From Diphasiastrum complanatum (lineage: Eukaryota; Streptophyta; Lycopodiopsida; Lycopodiales; Lycopodiaceae): a DNA stretch of 64,000 bases. This document shows positions 45,401 through 52,570 of the stretch, one piece after another. Positions within the stretch are counted from its first letter, which is position 1; every line of letters begins with the position of its first letter. The notes beneath the pieces are model-generated. The model was given only the letters and a program-made list of their open reading frames with translations, searched no databases and was not told where the DNA came from. Position numbers and translations under genes: made by a program. The DNA is taken from contig CM055102.1 in the NCBI GenBank assembly GCA_029204225.1, positions 23,471,390 through 23,535,389 on the forward strand. The letters run 5' to 3'.

Positions 45401-45994
45401 TTCAATGACCATCTTAATTACCTTCGTTGTTGTTGTTTGTTATTGTTGGTAAAGATTTCTTGATTCAAAACCATAGCCATTGAGCATACTTTGTGTAAAT
45501 TTCACTGGTAGCAGCTTCTACAGTTGGATTGATTTCATGGAGTGTGCCCTGGTTGATCTTGTCTTGAAAACATCTGTGGTGGCAATAGCAACTTGTAAAT
45601 AGAAAGTGCAATTCCTAAAATCTTTTGTTTGTTCCATTCACTGGCAATAAATTTAACTTCAGCTAAGAAACCTTCATGAGGATGTTGTAGCTGGGTAATG
45701 TATGAAGTCTTTTACCATCGTAAGGAGCTATAGTTAACTAAAATCTTGTTATATAGTAGGCCATGAAGACTGAGTTTGCAAAACTCATGAAAACTGTTCA
45801 GCTTATTTTGTTTGGTATCAAATTTATCCAGAAGTTTTTGAAGCAGCACAAATTTTTGCTACTTCTGGCGGTTTTGCAATTTTCAAGAATTCTAAGCTTA
45901 TTTTAAGCTGTGTCTGATTTTCATCATACAGGACCCTGAAGAGTACAAAAAGCGAGTGAGGCAGCAAACCAAACTTTATCCTTTACCAGTTTGA
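20902..45994 (+). CDS. SCE1: SUMO-conjugating enzyme E2 (UBC9 type), five exons
   Basis: SCE1 accepts SUMO from the SAE1/SAE2 E1 as a thioester and passes it to lysines in PsiKxE sites, mainly in the nucleus. The exons 20,902-20,970, 38,710-38,793, 44,039-44,191, 44,336-44,449 and 45,932-45,994 all join in phase 0 at GT-AG sites and give 160 residues, the usual plant SCE1 length. The N-terminal helix [16 protein letters not shown] (SUMO/E1 contact), HPN at 84-86, catalytic Cys94 in SGTVCLSIL, and the substrate-side residues Lys75, Ser90 and Thr92 are present. The gateway Asp (Asp127 in human UBC9) is replaced by Ser128. Intron 1 is 17,739 bp and full of transposons; introns 2-4 are 5,245, 144 and 1,482 bp. 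The start is chosen because [14 protein letters not shown] fits the family start. No frameshift or stop was seen, so the gene looks functional. Confidence 0.96.
20971..22635 (+). other. 5' part of SCE1 intron 1, no TE recognised
   Basis: About 1.7 kb after the exon 1 donor with no recognised coding or transposon sequence. Open frames at 20,987-21,175, 21,233-21,472 and 21,843-22,025 have no known motif. Confidence 0.5.
22640..24440 (+). mobile_element. Sense Ty3-gypsy (chromovirus-like) remnant in SCE1 intron 1
   Basis: In order on the + strand: [13 protein letters not shown] (protease core) at about 22,690; [20 protein letters not shown] (RNase H start) at about 23,090; [17 protein letters not shown] at about 23,250; [10 protein letters not shown] and [15 protein letters not shown] (integrase core) at about 23,480-23,580; [16 protein letters not shown] with FRILRKP and [15 protein letters not shown] (integrase C-terminus) at about 24,020-24,230; and at about 24,370 EVIEYLVC, a stop, then [13 protein letters not shown], which fits a chromodomain tail. 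Most of the RT is deleted and many stops occur. No LTR was found. Confidence 0.8.
22888..22965 (+). repeat. Short tandem duplication inside the gypsy remnant
   Basis: AGGAGGCACCTAGAAGAAGT and AGGAGGCATCTAGAAGAAGT occur about 31 bp apart, giving two imperfect units. Confidence 0.7.
24441..25895. other. Intron 1 stretch between two gypsy remnants
   Basis: No supported gene. TTATGATAACTTCAAACTA-like phrases repeat at about 25,778 and 25,805. The 5' part (24,450-25,050) may be the 3' UTR or LTR of the sense gypsy remnant, but no boundary can be read. Confidence 0.35.
25896..26935 (-). mobile_element. Antisense Ty3-gypsy integrase remnant in SCE1 intron 1
   Basis: The minus strand reads a CEQC zinc-finger end (about 26,850), then [20 protein letters not shown] at about 26,760-26,700 (integrase core with [17 protein letters not shown] pattern), then the C-terminal [15 protein letters not shown] and VYLWI, LSPEMVV and [11 protein letters not shown]-like parts down to about 26,180. 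Stops break the frame. It is oriented against SCE1 and is a different element from the sense remnant. Confidence 0.7.
27302..27755 (+). repeat. 5' LTR of the gag-only element
   Basis: 454 bp, TG...CA ends, with CTATTTATA-like TATA box near 27,587 and a C/T-rich leader at about 27,640-27,715. Confidence 0.93.
27756..27772 (+). other. Primer binding site for tRNA-iMet
   Basis: TGGTATCAGAGCCATGG starts directly after the 5' LTR. It matches the 3' end of plant initiator tRNA-Met, the usual Copia primer. Confidence 0.95.
27780..28560 (+). repeat. Degenerate repeats in the gag-only element leader
   Basis: Phrases such as AATTCAGCACCTTTGCTGAT with GTGAAGATCCG, and TTTGTAGGAGGGCG with related AGGAGAGCGCC and AGGAAGGCGCC, recur several times between LTR and gag. 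They appear to be eroded copies of one leader unit. Confidence 0.55.
28580..29122 (+). CDS. Gag-like protein of the non-autonomous LTR element (180 aa)
   Basis: The N-terminus has [18 protein letters not shown], which fits the Copia gag start (F.G.NYS.W..KM), then a [15 protein letters not shown] helix that fits the UBN2/retrotran-gag core. The C-terminal half is not recognised and there is no zinc knuckle. It would form the capsid-like shell of a Copia particle. It is open over 180 codons but shorter than a full gag, and the end FLGV is followed at once by a stop. It may be a remnant rather than active. Confidence 0.6.
   Translation: MVLMARDLGAIRACSGEDILDGTNYSSWSCKLRFCIDVMIKILSVTRSILYHLRFCKTSKITWETLLKIYRIKDSSSCFLLSISSSLKVEEQRNAKFDHCLSTRHQNVGMVEHSSSLEPFVANDGCISEELYEQASQVNVLEKAEINHSLKPFCTNGGGEKIMSISTLVQSGVLLDFLGV
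29123..29663 (+). other. 3' noncoding part of the gag-only element
   Basis: Contains recurring GGACAGCA/TGGACAGC phrases and ends in the polypurine tract AAGGAGGG (about 29,656-29,663). No pol sequence is present. Confidence 0.7.
29664..30344 (+). repeat. 3' LTR of the gag-only element, with an insertion
   Basis: 681 bp; without the 233-bp insertion plus duplicated target it equals the 5' LTR length. Followed by CATAG. Confidence 0.93.
29714..29937. mobile_element. Small inverted-repeat DNA element (MITE) in the 3' LTR
   Basis: The 5' LTR lacks this stretch. It is flanked by the 9-bp direct repeat ACTTTGACC (29,705-29,713 and 29,938-29,946). The ends are imperfect inverted repeats, AAAGTTGCAG at the left and CTGCAACTCAG at the right, and both subterminal parts carry TCCGGAAC/GATCCGGA and GCGATC words in opposite orientations. 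A 9-bp target duplication fits the Mutator superfamily; the short, poorly matched ends leave class open. Confidence 0.8.
30551..32734 (-). pseudogene. LINE ORF2: reverse transcriptase and C-terminal zinc motif (broken)
   Basis: The minus strand encodes [20 protein letters not shown] (the GFR motif), [13 protein letters not shown] (motif A), [10 protein letters not shown] at about 31,990 (catalytic YADD), then TYLGVLFSG of the thumb and [20 protein letters not shown], a C..C...H....C motif like the zf-RVT end of plant L1 ORF2. Frames change at about 32,100, 31,900, 31,530 and 31,260. The enzyme would copy LINE RNA by target-primed reverse transcription, but it is dead. Confidence 0.88.
32894..33186 (-). 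repeat. 3' LTR of the nested Copia (shared part)
   Basis: Minus-strand start TGTTGAGGTCACACAGGC at 33,186, preceded by the purine tract CCTTGAGGGGGGAAT. Nearly the same as 36,257-36,535 except for an indel of about 14 bases. Confidence 0.88.
33048..33892 (-). pseudogene. Nested Copia RNase H (broken)
   Basis: [20 protein letters not shown], then [19 protein letters not shown] (first catalytic Asp), [20 protein letters not shown] (Glu), and [20 protein letters not shown], the end of Copia pol. Frames change at about 33,690 and 33,326. Confidence 0.9.
33972..35008 (-). pseudogene. Nested Copia reverse transcriptase (broken)
   Basis: Reads [65 protein letters not shown], and the catalytic [11 protein letters not shown] at about 34,140. 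These are the ordered Copia RT motifs. Frame changes occur at about 34,450 and 34,250. Confidence 0.92.
35050..35810 (-). pseudogene. Nested Copia integrase (broken)
   Basis: Includes [32 protein letters not shown] (catalytic Glu region), [15 protein letters not shown] and [10 protein letters not shown] stop sits before the last part. The N-terminal zinc motif region is eroded (about 35,700-35,830). Confidence 0.85.
35891..36250 (-). pseudogene. Nested Copia protease region (partial)
   Basis: [20 protein letters not shown] is the Copia aspartic protease core with D-S-G-A; then [17 protein letters not shown], the usual protease-to-integrase linker. Gag is missing upstream. Confidence 0.85.
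36257..36535 (-). repeat. 5' LTR of the nested Copia (truncated)
   Basis: Ends on the + strand with CTCAACA at 36,535, the same boundary as the other LTR. The other end is cut at about 36,257 and fused to protease sequence. Confidence 0.85.
36600..37840 (-). pseudogene. LINE ORF2: APE-type endonuclease (broken)
   Basis: Begins [12 protein letters not shown] (the N-terminal WN.N of APE), LLFTETHE (catalytic Glu in the TE motif), [15 protein letters not shown], and IWIRLDHTL; a stop and frame change near 37,330; then [11 protein letters not shown] and [11 protein letters not shown], which hold the V.DY and SDH motifs. It nicks target DNA. The ORF1 stop overlaps the ORF2 start by about 40 bases, as in many L1 elements. 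The 3' end is cut by the Copia insertion. Confidence 0.85.
37797..38490 (-). pseudogene. LINE ORF1: coiled coil plus RRM-like domain
   Basis: Two frames join at about 38,160-38,200. The first holds a coiled coil ([31 protein letters not shown]). The second reads [55 protein letters not shown] and [10 protein letters not shown], which fits the RRM and C-terminal domains of L1 ORF1p (Transposase_22 type). It would be an RNA chaperone that coats LINE RNA. The Arg-Ser-Thr-Leu-Leu repeats at the N-terminus come from a minisatellite. A frameshift makes it defective. Confidence 0.7.
38345..38485. repeat. Minisatellite inside LINE ORF1
   Basis: Four to five imperfect copies of a unit built from CAGGGTGGAGCGCTGGCCAG. 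On the LINE strand each codes for GQRSTLL-type peptide repeats. Confidence 0.85.
38535..38567. repeat. (GA)n microsatellite at the LINE 5' end
   Basis: About 16 GA units between the LINE and SCE1 exon 2. Confidence 0.95.
38710..38793 (+). CDS. SCE1: SCE1 exon 2 (residues 24-51)
   Basis: Preceded by ATATGCAG and followed by GTAAGT. Encodes [19 protein letters not shown] and on to CTLPGKVG, the first beta strands of the UBC fold. The antisense LINE ends about 150 bp upstream of this exon. Confidence 0.95.
40560..42250. repeat. Degenerate large tandem units in SCE1 intron 2
   Basis: GAGCAAGCTGAAGTG at about 40,618, GAGCAAGCTAAGGTG at about 41,308 and AGCAACCCGAAGTG at about 41,923 begin similar stretches. 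Shared phrases after them include TTGGCTTTGC..CTAGTCTTCAT, AATGTGGATGTA..TTGT.CATG and GGACTCCATAAAGTTGAAG-like versus GGACTTTATAGATTTGAAG. The periods are about 690 and 615 bp. A weaker earlier unit lies near 39,600-39,780. Confidence 0.65.
41629..41850. repeat. 110-bp tandem duplication in intron 2
   Basis: Two adjacent units begin ACATATTTTTTCTTCCATAT and differ at only a few bases, so this duplication is recent relative to the surrounding units. Confidence 0.92.
42411..42467. repeat. (AG)n tract followed by a G-run
   Basis: About 19 AG units run into about 17 Gs with one A. Confidence 0.95.
42478..42600. repeat. 62-bp tandem duplication in intron 2
   Basis: AATGCTATCATGGTTGCACA and AATGCTATCATGATTGCACA begin two adjacent units that share CAATCA, CATCAATTTAATCATAG. 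Confidence 0.9.
44039..44191 (+). CDS. SCE1: SCE1 exon 3 (residues 52-102), catalytic
   Basis: Preceded by TTTTGCAG and followed by GTAAGC. Contains [19 protein letters not shown], the HPN motif and the catalytic Cys94 in GTVCLSIL. The acceptor tract is pyrimidine-rich. Confidence 0.97.
44336..44449 (+). CDS. SCE1: SCE1 exon 4 (residues 103-140)
   Basis: Preceded by CTTCTTCAG and followed by GTATGC. Encodes [19 protein letters not shown] and then [12 protein letters not shown]. The AGT codon at 44,411-44,413 gives Ser128 where most UBC9 proteins have Asp. Confidence 0.97.
44450..45931 (+). other. SCE1 intron 4 (1.5 kb)
   Basis: Bounded by GTATGC and TCATACAG. No gene or transposon was recognised. 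Confidence 0.75.
45932..45994 (+). CDS. SCE1: SCE1 exon 5 (residues 141-160 and stop)
   Basis: Preceded by TCATACAG. Encodes [20 protein letters not shown] then TGA, the C-terminal helix of the UBC fold. The length matches plant SCE1 exactly. Confidence 0.95.
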   Translation, partial: DPEEYKKRVRQQTKLYPLPV

Positions 45995-46260
45995 TTTGAG
46001 AAGTTTGTTAATGTGTCTAATGTGTTAGCTTATGGAGACAAAATGATTCTATTTAGTTCTTTATGATTGACTTGTTACCTCCCAAATCATCTTAAACGCT
46101 CAAGGTTCAATTTTCATTATCAAAGTTTATGGAGACAAAATGATTTTAATTAGTTCTATTTGATCAACTTGTTACCTTCCAAAAACTTTTAAACGCTCAA
46201 GGTAAACATGATGCTACCAGAGCTGACTGGTCCGAGGATTTATTTTTGAGTCTAGGATCT
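45995..46260 (+). other. SCE1: SCE1 3' UTR region with a tandem duplication
   Basis: Downstream of the TGA, a segment of about 75 bp starting TTATGGAGACAAAATGATT occurs twice (about 46,030-46,105 and 46,126-46,201), both ending AAACGCTCAAGG. The polyadenylation site cannot be fixed; no clear AATAAA was seen close to the stop. Confidence 0.7.
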
Positions 46261-46747
46261 TGCATTTTTGCAGGTAATTAGCAGATGCACACATTTTAGA
46301 CATTGCACACTGTAAGTGTAGAAAATTGTGAAATTTATAAATTACCCTGTACAGGTGTGGTAGGTCAAATTGCTTTCAATTTGTTTCTAGTAAGCAAATT
46401 GGTCATTTGTGACGATAGACTCTAGTGATGGCTGTGACAAGGTGACATTGGTTCATTCATTGACCTTATCGCTTGGAGTAACCTGTTGTGGGAGTTTAGA
46501 GCTGCTGTATGCGACAATTGCTTTGTTGGCTTTGTGTTTTTTTTTTGTGAAGTAGCATGTGTTTCTGACATCAGCACCAAAATTGGGGTATTTTCAGGAG
46601 ATGCTGCACATAGTTACCAGTAGTGGTTAGCAGTTTGCAAATCATTGTTTAACTTTCAAAATTACATTTAAGAGTGAGGAAGTTCAGATGGATGCTTCGT
46701 AAATTTGCAAAAGTGATGATACTCATGTTTTGCATAGAGCAGAATGA

Positions 46748-46884
46748 CAAACCAAGATGAATAGAGAAAGAAGGGAGAATCGACATTGTCACACCACTAG
46801 ATAGAGACGCACACATTGTCTGTATGTAGGGGTGTCAAAATGTCATTTTTCCCTCTCCCTTCTTTCTCTACTCATCTTGGTTTG
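46748..46884. mobile_element. Hairpin MITE
   Basis: The left arm starts CAAACCAAGATGAATAGAGA and the right arm ends with its near reverse complement CTCATCTTGGTTTG; the match runs about 50 bp with few mismatches around a central part of about 35 bp. Length is about 137 bp. The high symmetry fits a Stowaway- or Tourist-like foldback element. Target duplication was not resolved. Confidence 0.8.
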
Positions 46885-49457
46885 TTAGGAAGAGATAGTA
46901 ACTTAGAACCTTTAACAGATTCAAGAAATGCTGTTTTAGTTTTAACTGCAATGGTTTTATTTGAGCAAAGTGTAGCATTAACCGGTTGTAATTAGGCAGT
47001 CCTTTCTTTTGGCATAAACATGGTTGAACTTTTAGACTAAGGAGGCATTAGAGTCTTCATTGGAGTCGGAAGAGCCTCTTTTTGTTCTAATCAAGTTGGT
47101 AAGCAGAATCAACACGGTAAATAGATGCAGGTGGCATTAAACGTTTCCACCTTTGTCTTAACTCAAATTGTAGATCCATAAACTCAAAATGGCTATCAAA
47201 GTTATCTATTTTCAAATTTTTTGTTGGAAACAGGTTTAGAACTAAAAGGCTCTATGAGACTGTAATAATGTAAATCTAGCTATGTTACATGTGTTACTTG
47301 GAAATGGGCTTTATAGTTCTTGGAGCCAAAACCTTTGAGTGGTGAGCTGATTTTTGATCAATGGACACCATGCACTATGTATAATGTTTGGGCATCACCT
47401 TCAAAGGGGGTTCCAACACACATCCACATTCCACTAATGGGTGGGTGTGTAGTGGTACGCTGTAGTTTGAACATCTGCTGTCATTATATCTGAGTGTAGT
47501 TAGGTTCAAAGGCCACATGTTCATTAGAGTTGGTGCATCAAGACTAATTGTGAGCTGTGTTCATACATGATGTTTCCTTCATTTCAGAAATCAGCAAACG
47601 TAGCAAGTTAAGGGTTATAACAGGCTTACGAAGATTCTAAGGCACCAATAAGTCATGGTTGAAATCTGGTCTCAAACAAATTTTTTAGTTTAGCTTTGGC
47701 AATAGGTAATCTGGATATTATATTATATTTTTAGTAGCCAATTGAAATTTGGTAACTCAATATAGCTATAAAGGTTATTGCAGGTTAACAATGGAGGAAA
47801 ATTGGTCAGAATTGCCTAACGTCTGAGAAACGCCCATCTGGGCCAGAATGTACTGTACGTTCCGGAATGTGTAGTGTCAGAACTTTTTTTTTTTAATTAA
47901 AAAAACAGGACACCTGCTGGTTACAATCTATGGAACGGGCAACTATGCAATATATTAAGCAAAAGAGTGCTACAGCTAGTTTTCACATCTCTGCACTCTC
48001 CTAGATTATGATTTACTGTATCCTTAGCTTTGTTATGATACTTAGCCTCCACGCAGGCTAATCCCAGCAGACATGGTTGGCTGATTGTTTCTCCAAAGCC
48101 ATGCACAACACTTCAAACATGATCCAAGATACAGAGTGAAAAATACACATGTCCTTATGTATTCCACAAGGATGATTGGCATGAAAAGTATCCATGACAA
48201 AAGAACTCCAAGATCTGCTGAGCCGTAATCTGCTGAAACCTGGGTTGGAATGGGCCCTTTGTTAAATATGTACGCCTTTTTCAAAAAAACATTTGCCCAC
48301 GTTCTGAAATGGAACGTGTTTTGTTCTGAGGGCAACCATGGCTAACGTGTAAGAATTGCTATTCTTAGCAATTACGTTAAATACTATTTCAAAAAGTGAA
48401 CAACCCCAAATGCGAAGAGCTAGAGTTTTCAAACTGAGTTTGCAAGATGCAGATTCATATGTTTGAAGCATTCTCTCTACTTTTAATGTGTAGTATTGAT
48501 GTTAAAAAGCAATAAACGTCTTCTATGTGTATCTAGATTTGTTTCATAGATTTGTGAATGTGTTTTGAGATCAAATAGGTGTTTGATATACTATGGGTAG
48601 TTATGTTTGAGTGTCTAGATTTGTTCCAAAGCTTTGTGAATGTGTTTTCAGATCAAATTGGTGTTGATATATTGTGTGTAGCTTCAGTAACCACCTTGAA
48701 AGCCATTTCACAAGGAAAGTCACCATTTGTTGGGGGCATTTGAGAGGAGCTTGTCATGGTTCCAAGGAAATCAACGCAAGAAATGGCAGAGCTAACAAGG
48801 CTCTCTCATATTTTGAAAAGGGTAAAAACAAAAGAGTGCTTTGAGCACAATGGCGATGTCAGAAACTCAAAATAATGACTTACTAGGTCCCCCATTGCTT
48901 GGTGGCAAATTGAAAGTCAAGTTCACTTCAAAACACAAAGTGCTTTTTGCCACACACTGCCAAGTAGCCGCTCCCTGAAAGGAGAAAATGACTTTTTGCA
49001 TCCATTGAGCGATTTCTCTATAGCAATCACTCTATTCATTTTGTATCGTACTTGTAGGTATAGTTTGGGTGCTCTTAGTTTGGGTCAATTTAGATAAGCA
49101 CAGTAAAACACCCAAAATGCCTTAAAAAACAACTTTTTGAACTAAAACTTTAAGTTGAAATAAATTCCTCTTTCAAATAAACTTGAATTTTGGACCTTTT
49201 AGTGCACTTTCAAGATAGTTTTTTTCTTTAATGAAGTTCCTTTCAAAAACCCCTTCAAATCTTCAAGGTCCCATTTAGCCTCATCTCCACCATCATTCTA
49301 CATTCAATAACCCACACACATTCAATTTGGATGACTAATTGCTACAACCCAAGATCGATTGCTGAGAGATTTTGGGCATGTTGACCCGTGGATTTCAGCA
49401 CACCATACATGTTTTTGCACTACTATCTCTCTTTGATTGGGCATGCGAACTTGAAAC

Positions 49458-49460
<3 letters not shown>
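46885..49460. other. Noncoding stretch downstream of SCE1
   Basis: No supported gene. It contains a duplicated 80-bp segment at 48,525-48,690 and, at 47,880-47,907, a T-run followed by TTAATTAAAAAAAC. Antisense open frames at 47,921-48,471 show no known motif. Confidence 0.5.
48525..48690. repeat. 80-bp tandem duplication
   Basis: Both units share TCTAGATTTGTT, TTTGTGAATGTGTTTT and AGATCAAAT.GGTGTT..ATAT. Confidence 0.85.

Positions 49461-49461
<1 letters not shown>

Positions 49462-49536
<75 letters not shown>
49462..49536. repeat. (CT)n microsatellite
   Basis: About 37 CT units at the edge of a Copia remnant. Confidence 0.97.
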
Positions 49537-49538
<2 letters not shown>

Positions 49539-49599
49539 CCGCCCGTTTTTGAAGTCTCTTTCTCTTTGCACGAAGCACGATGAGCATGAAGCTAAGAAT

Positions 49600-51680
49600 C
49601 AAACTGAGAAAAATCAAGGCAATTCAAATTGATGCTGGTGGTAAATTCATTTCTATTGAATTCAAAAACTATTGCAAAGCCCATGACATTTCGAGGCAAT
49701 ATACCACTAGCTATTCTCCATAATCGAATGGAGTGGCTGAACGTAAAAATTGTACACTTGTGAAAAGTGCGAAAAGTATGATTCTACATGCAGGTTTATC
49801 GAAGACTTTTTAGATAGAAGCCACAACTGCATATCTTTAGAATCGACTTACAACTAAAGTCTCATTCAACAAAACATTCGAAGACGTGTGGACAAGTTCA
49901 AAACCTTTGGTAAGACATCTTCAAACTTTCGGTTGTATTGCTTTTGCATAGATTCCATCAAAACTTTGTAAGAAGCTAGATTCTACTAGTTTTGAGTCTA
50001 TCTTTGTTGGATACTCTTTGAATCATAAAGCTTATAGGATTCATAATCTAGTGACTAATAAAATTATAGCTAGTAGAGATGCTATTTTTCTTGAAGATCA
50101 GTTTGTAAATCTCAAGGGAAAAAATGAAGTTATTGATGTCGAATTGATACTCGATATTGCATCAAGTTCAAGTCAACTCTACTCCGATCAATGATTCAGA
50201 AAATGATTCGACATAGCCGCAATAGTAGAAGCTGGATACACGAATTCCTTGAAGATCGAATCGACACAGATTTTCTTCCGACAGATATATCGACAATGCC
50301 ATAGCCATTTATTATTTTGTTGAGGAGCAAGTCGATTATTTTAAGGCAATTTCTAGTCTAGATGCAGATTAGTGAAAATTAGTGATGGACAAAGAGTACC
50401 AATTTCTCATAAAAAACTAGACATGGACTATAACAAACCTGCGAGTTGGTAAGAATATTATCTCTTGCAAATGGGTTTATCGAATCAAATACAAACTCGA
50501 TGGATCAATTGATTGATGGAAGACAAGGCCTGCTTTCAGAGGATTCTCTCAAATCTCGAATGTTGATTATACAAAAACTTTCAATCCTGTGGTCAAGATC
50601 AAACTTTTACTTTCATTTGCAACAGTGGCAGATTTGGAGATTCGCCAAATGGATGTACAAACATCATTTTGACATGTTGTGATCAAAGAAGACATTTATA
50701 TGTCTCAACTCGAAGGCTGCGAGTTGGAGGGTAGCACCCATGATGTATGCAAGCTTTGAAAAGCTCTTTATGGGCCTAAATAGTCATGTCGTGCTTGGTT
50801 TCTTCGAATCAATGAAATCTTTATTTAGCATGGCTTTATACCAAGTTCATTTTATTATAATGTCTATTACAAATTAGTAGATTCATCTTTTTTTATAATT
50901 ACATTATATGTTGATGATAGATTACTTTTTATTAATGACATTTGAATGTAGGAGGATGTCAAAAAGACGTTATCGAAGAAATTCGATATGATAAATTTAG
51001 GTTAGGCCCATTTTTGCCTTGGTATACATAATTTTAGAGATCGTGATCATACAAAATTCCAATGGATCTAGTTTCAAAATATTCAAAGGACCAATGTCTC
51101 CAATTTTTTGAAGATGTCGAGCAAATGAAACAATATTCATATCATTCAATTATTGGCTCTCTCTATTTAGAGTTTTTCAATATTTACAGTTGACACAACT
51201 ATTGCATCTGTTATGGTGAAAATTCGAATGATGATTTGAATATCTTGGTTATTTTTTTTAAAAGATTGGACTGGAGATGTTGACAAGAGAATACCGACAT
51301 CAAGTTATGTCTGTATATAACAAGGATCCTATCTCTTGGAATACCAAGAAATAGAATTGACTACATTATCTTCGACAGAGGCCGAAAACATTGCCATTGC
51401 ACATGCTATAAAGGAAGCTATCTAGTTAAAATGTCTATTGTTAGTCAGTTACAAGCTACTTCCATCTTTTGTGATAGTCAGAGTACAATTGCTTTAGCTG
51501 TTAATCCCAGGTATCAAAGCAAGCACATTGAGATAAAGTATCATCTTGTCAGAGACAAAGTACTCAAAAGGAAGATTGGTCTAATTTTTTGCAGATATAT
51601 TTACAAAGGCATTGAAATTTGACGATCATTCTAAGTTTAGCAGTATGCTGAACTTAATATCTTAATTTTTAGGAGTTCAC
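49600..51680 (+). mobile_element. Sense Ty1-copia remnant (integrase to RNase H, decayed)
   Basis: The + strand holds IQIDAGGKFISIEFKNYC and SNGVAERKNCTLVKSAKSMI (integrase D and E regions), FGCIAFA and IFVGYSLNHKAYRIHN, then a badly eroded RT (VDD-like box near 50,910), and RNase H end IFCDSQSTIALAVNPRYQSK and HIEIKYHLVRDKV, followed by DIFTKALKFDDHSKF. Many stops and frame changes occur. No LTR could be delimited. Confidence 0.8.
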
Positions 51681-51783
51681 ATTAAATGCAAAAAGAATTT
51701 TTCCTTATCATTGCGAGTGTTGGATCCAATATATTCTTGATGATTTTCCTCCTATCATAAAACTTCGTTGTCTTGCAAATCAA

Positions 51784-52570
51784 TCAATCCCTGTAGAAAT
51801 TTAGTTTTTTAACCAGCAAATCGTTCTTTGTACCATTGCCCTGTCCTTCCTTTCTCTTGTATCCCGTAAATTTCTTTCTTTTTTCCATTCCTTGCCCAGA
51901 AACAACAAAACTTGGATTGTTGAGGTTGAATGAGCATGTCCTTTTATTAGGATTTTGGAAGAACTTGTCTTGAAGTGTAAAAAAGCTTGGTCTAAGAAAT
52001 TCGATCATGTTTTAACTACATACGGCAATATAATTAGAAGTAAGTTCCTAAGACAATCTCTGAAAAAAAGTTTGAATCATATTGTTTTATAGCATACTGA
52101 CATATATAGTATAGCTTTTGAATTACATGACGGTTGGTTCAAACTTGTGAAACTTACACCTGTTTATTTAGTGATAGATGAGGATATTGTCAAAAAACAT
52201 GTCAATATATGTAGAAACACTGCCCTAGAGTTTTTGGAATGTAAAAAATGTATTCAAGAAAACACTGTTCCACTTTATAAAAATGCTGATGCCAATAATA
52301 AACGACAAGCACTTATACATTAACGGTGTTGATAAAGCACAACATAATATGTGTACATACCTTGTCAGAAAGCTGGCCATTGAAATACTTGATAGCCTAG
52401 ACTTTACGCCATTTTTCGATAACACAACTAACTACATTTCAAATTCCTTAGTAACTGCTACGATGAGCAAGATATCAACAGAGGACTTTATGTATTCGAA
52501 ATGAACTCCCTTATCTATTGTGCACATATAAAGCTCATAAAGACTCTTTTAGATGGATTGCTGGTCGAAG
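51784..52570. mobile_element. Penelope-like reverse transcriptase element, copy 2 (rearranged)
   Basis: The right part (about 52,010-52,570, + strand) reads FELHDGWFKLVKLTP, INGVDKAQHNMC, VRKLAIEILDSLDFTPF and, in another frame, LPYLLCTYKAHKDSFRWIAG; it matches copy 1 from about 8,030 to 8,560. The left part (52,008-51,784) matches copy 1 positions about 7,400-7,640 but on the minus strand: TLQDKFFQNPNKR, FNLNN and KRKEGQGNGTKNDLLVKK against GKEGQSNGKKGDLPVKK. So the 5' segment is inverted and about 0.4 kb between is missing. The RT palm is absent; the copy ends where an unrelated coding region starts at about 52,568. Confidence 0.7.
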
